Shown in pieces: positions 36,101 through 39,100 of a stretch of DNA of 64,000 nucleotides. The notes beneath the pieces were generated by a model, which was not told the DNA's origin, made no database searches, and saw only the letters and a list, made by a program, of their open reading frames with translations. The stretch's first letter is position 1, and each line of letters starts with the position of its first letter. This DNA comes from Symsagittifera roscoffensis. Taxonomy: Eukaryota > Xenacoelomorpha > Acoela > Convolutidae. The stretch lies in contig NC_087070.1 of NCBI RefSeq assembly GCF_963678635.1, forward strand, positions 53,608,617 to 53,672,616. The letters run 5' to 3'. The position numbers were made by a program, and so were the translations under genes.

Positions 36101-39100
36101 TGTCAACCATAAATTCAAAAAGTTTCTAGAAATTCAAAGAGCTTTAAGGCCAGTTATTTCGTTCTTGGAAATTCGAAAGTTAGGGTTTGTTCAATTAACT
36201 TGCTTTCATTGACTGTGTTGGCTAGCTATGTTCATAAAATTCTAGGTCACTTGATTCTTGTTACCTTGATTCATGTTCGTTTTGTTTTGTTCACTTTGTG
36301 CACTGTTTTATGTATATAGGAGTGCACTCCTTTGATGCACGCAGTGAGAGAGGGATGTGTGGAGTGTGTGGTGAAGTTGTTGGAGTTGGGGGCAGACAGG
36401 ATGGTGCAGAACAGGGACAAACAGACTGTGGCGGACATGGCACACAGTATGGCTACAGCTGCAGGGGGAACAGGCGGCGACATGCTGCACTACATACAGG
36501 TAATCATACGTATATTTAAGGTTAACACGTCCCAAACCACTTTTTCACGCTATTTCACACGTCAACATAAATTCAATTGACCTGAAAGCATTTTTTTTGG
36601 CCTATTGAAAGTATCAAAATCTTCGATGTTGACAAAATGACATTGACTATAAAAGTGATTATAATAGAATGCGATTGCTGTGTGATACGCGCATCAACAA
36701 TGCGATTTTCAGCAACGTTTTTTGTGGTATCTGATTTGGTCTGGTAAAAAAACTTATTCAAATCCCGTACCCTCCCCCGTCGGCATAATTACCAACAAAA
36801 TCGAATCAGCCTGGGCTTATCAAGATTGTTATTGTGGTCTATATATCGCTGTCCGTATTTCGTTTACTTCGCCTTTTCCACGTCTGGCTTGGAATACCTT
36901 CTTTTTTGCTAGAGGTGTGACCGGATCGAAATTTACCGGATCCGGATTGCATCCGGTAAAAAAAGAACCGGATTCCGGATTTCATTTAATTGTTTGTCAG
37001 TAATTTGAGTGCAGCTGTTGAAATAAAGCAACTTTTCATCAACGACGGTTTACTCACTCAGCGATTTTTCAATGACATTTTGAAAAACTGCCGGAAAATT
37101 GTCGGGCATTTTAGTCATTCGCCAACAGCTTCAGCCCGGTTTGCAGAGTTACAACAACAACTTGGTGTACCAGTGAAGAAACTTATCCAGGATATTCAAA
37201 CACGATGGAACTCAACATTTTACATGTTGCAAAGAATTTTTGAGCAGAAAGCCGTCTTAGTGCAATACGCTGCCGATCATGACATACCTCACTTTACAGC
37301 CCAAAATTGGAGCATGATTGAAAAAGTTATTGACCTGTTACAACCTTGTGAGCAGTTAACTCGTGAAATGTCATCAGACGACAGTTCGACTTCAATTGTC
37401 ATTCCAGCTTACAATGTACTTCGTCGTACATTGATGGCAGCAGATGACAAAGGGATTAAAACAATAAAAGAGTCTCTCTTGGAAGCATTGGACACCCGTT
37501 TTGTTCCTTACACGCTGGATACGAAGTACGTAACTGCGACTATTTTGGACCCGAGGTTCAAATCATCATTTATTGGAGATGGTATGCTGAGTGATGCAAA
37601 ACTCACAATTAACTCTAGAATAGTTGACACTCAAGTTACCCAATCTGACGACGACGAAGTTGTGCCGGCGAAAAAATCCATGTGGGATTTTTTGGAAGAA
37701 AAAACAGAATCCGCAAGCAGTTCACGCAATACAGATCAGAATGAGCTTGAGCAGTATTTGGGAGAAGCAAAACTACCGCGGTCCGCAGATCCACTAGAAT
37801 ACTGAAAGGACAATAAAAAATTCCCAAAATTGAAGAAATTTGCTCAGTAATTTTTAGCAGCACCTCCGTCATCTGTACGAAGCGAAAGAGTGTTCAGTGT
37901 GTCGGGGTTGGTCAACTCGGACAGAAGAAACCGTCTTCTACCAGAATTTTCCGAACAGCTTGTTTTGATTCATGATAACTTTTTACTTCTTCAATAATTT
38001 ATACATTGAGTAAAATTTCTGTGTAACAGCTTGAATAAAAACAGTTGCAAACTTATTTTTTTACTGAGAATTCAACAAATTTTAGGCGAAACAAATCCGG
38101 TAAAATCCGGTTACTTTTTACCGGATTTCGGATCCGGATTGACATCCCAAAATTGCCGGATTTGCCGGAATCCGGTACATCTCTATTTTTTGCTACTTCT
38201 GACTTGGAAATTGTGGTCGTTGAAAAAATCAAAGTCATTTCATTTCCGCATATGCAAGGAAGCATCAAGATTCTACAGTTGAAAGCTAAGCTTAAAGTAA
38301 TTTGAACATGCCTTGAACATATCCGTTATTTCAATTAGCTAATTAACATGGATTTCTAAATTTGCATCTGGTTTAGAACGTGATGCCGATTCTCGCGCTT
38401 CCAGACATGCCCAGCCAGCGCAATAAGAACAACCGCAAACAAGCGAAAGTGCGCAACTCCAAAAATGCACCCAAGAAACGTCCGGGCGAATTCGTCCCTG
38501 TCATGCCTCAAAATGGTCTTGTTGACCCCTCTGGAAAACCCATCCATATGGGAATTGTCAATCCTTCCAATTTGTTCATGCTTCATCAAAACCAAGACGG
38601 CAGAATACCCTTTGCCCAGCACCCCAATTTGCACGTTAACCCTAATTTCGTGAACCCGCACCATCTAAATGGGATCCAGAATCCCAACGGAGGGTCGCCC
38701 GGTGTGATGGCCAAGACCCAACACGCATTTATGATTTCTCCCCCAAATAACGGAGCTCAATGTCAAACTGTGGTTCTGACTCAAGATCCATCTTCTGGGC
38801 GATATTTCCACGAAACAGTCCCAAATCAGATGAATGCGTCGACTCCTATTTTCGCGAACCAACCACCCTCATCAAGTGCCCAAATCAACCCGAATCATCA
38901 GGGGCAGCAAAATGGGGGAACATTCCCGATGCCTCCTCCTTCGATTTGCCCGGTGTCTAATGTTTCTCCTATTAGCAGCCGACAAGGGGCTTGTATTTTG
39001 ACACCAAGTGGACTCAAAATGCCAGCACCCAGTACGGATTTCTGCGAAAGTTGGAGTGAAACAGTGCCTGTTTTGGTGAAGCAGGAAAACGATGGATCGC

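Larger units (their letters stand above)
36500..38376. other. Intron holding a decayed hAT transposon
   Basis: Outside the element at 36910-38185 there is only AT-rich intron. The acceptor for the last exon is TCTGGTTTAG. Confidence 0.7.
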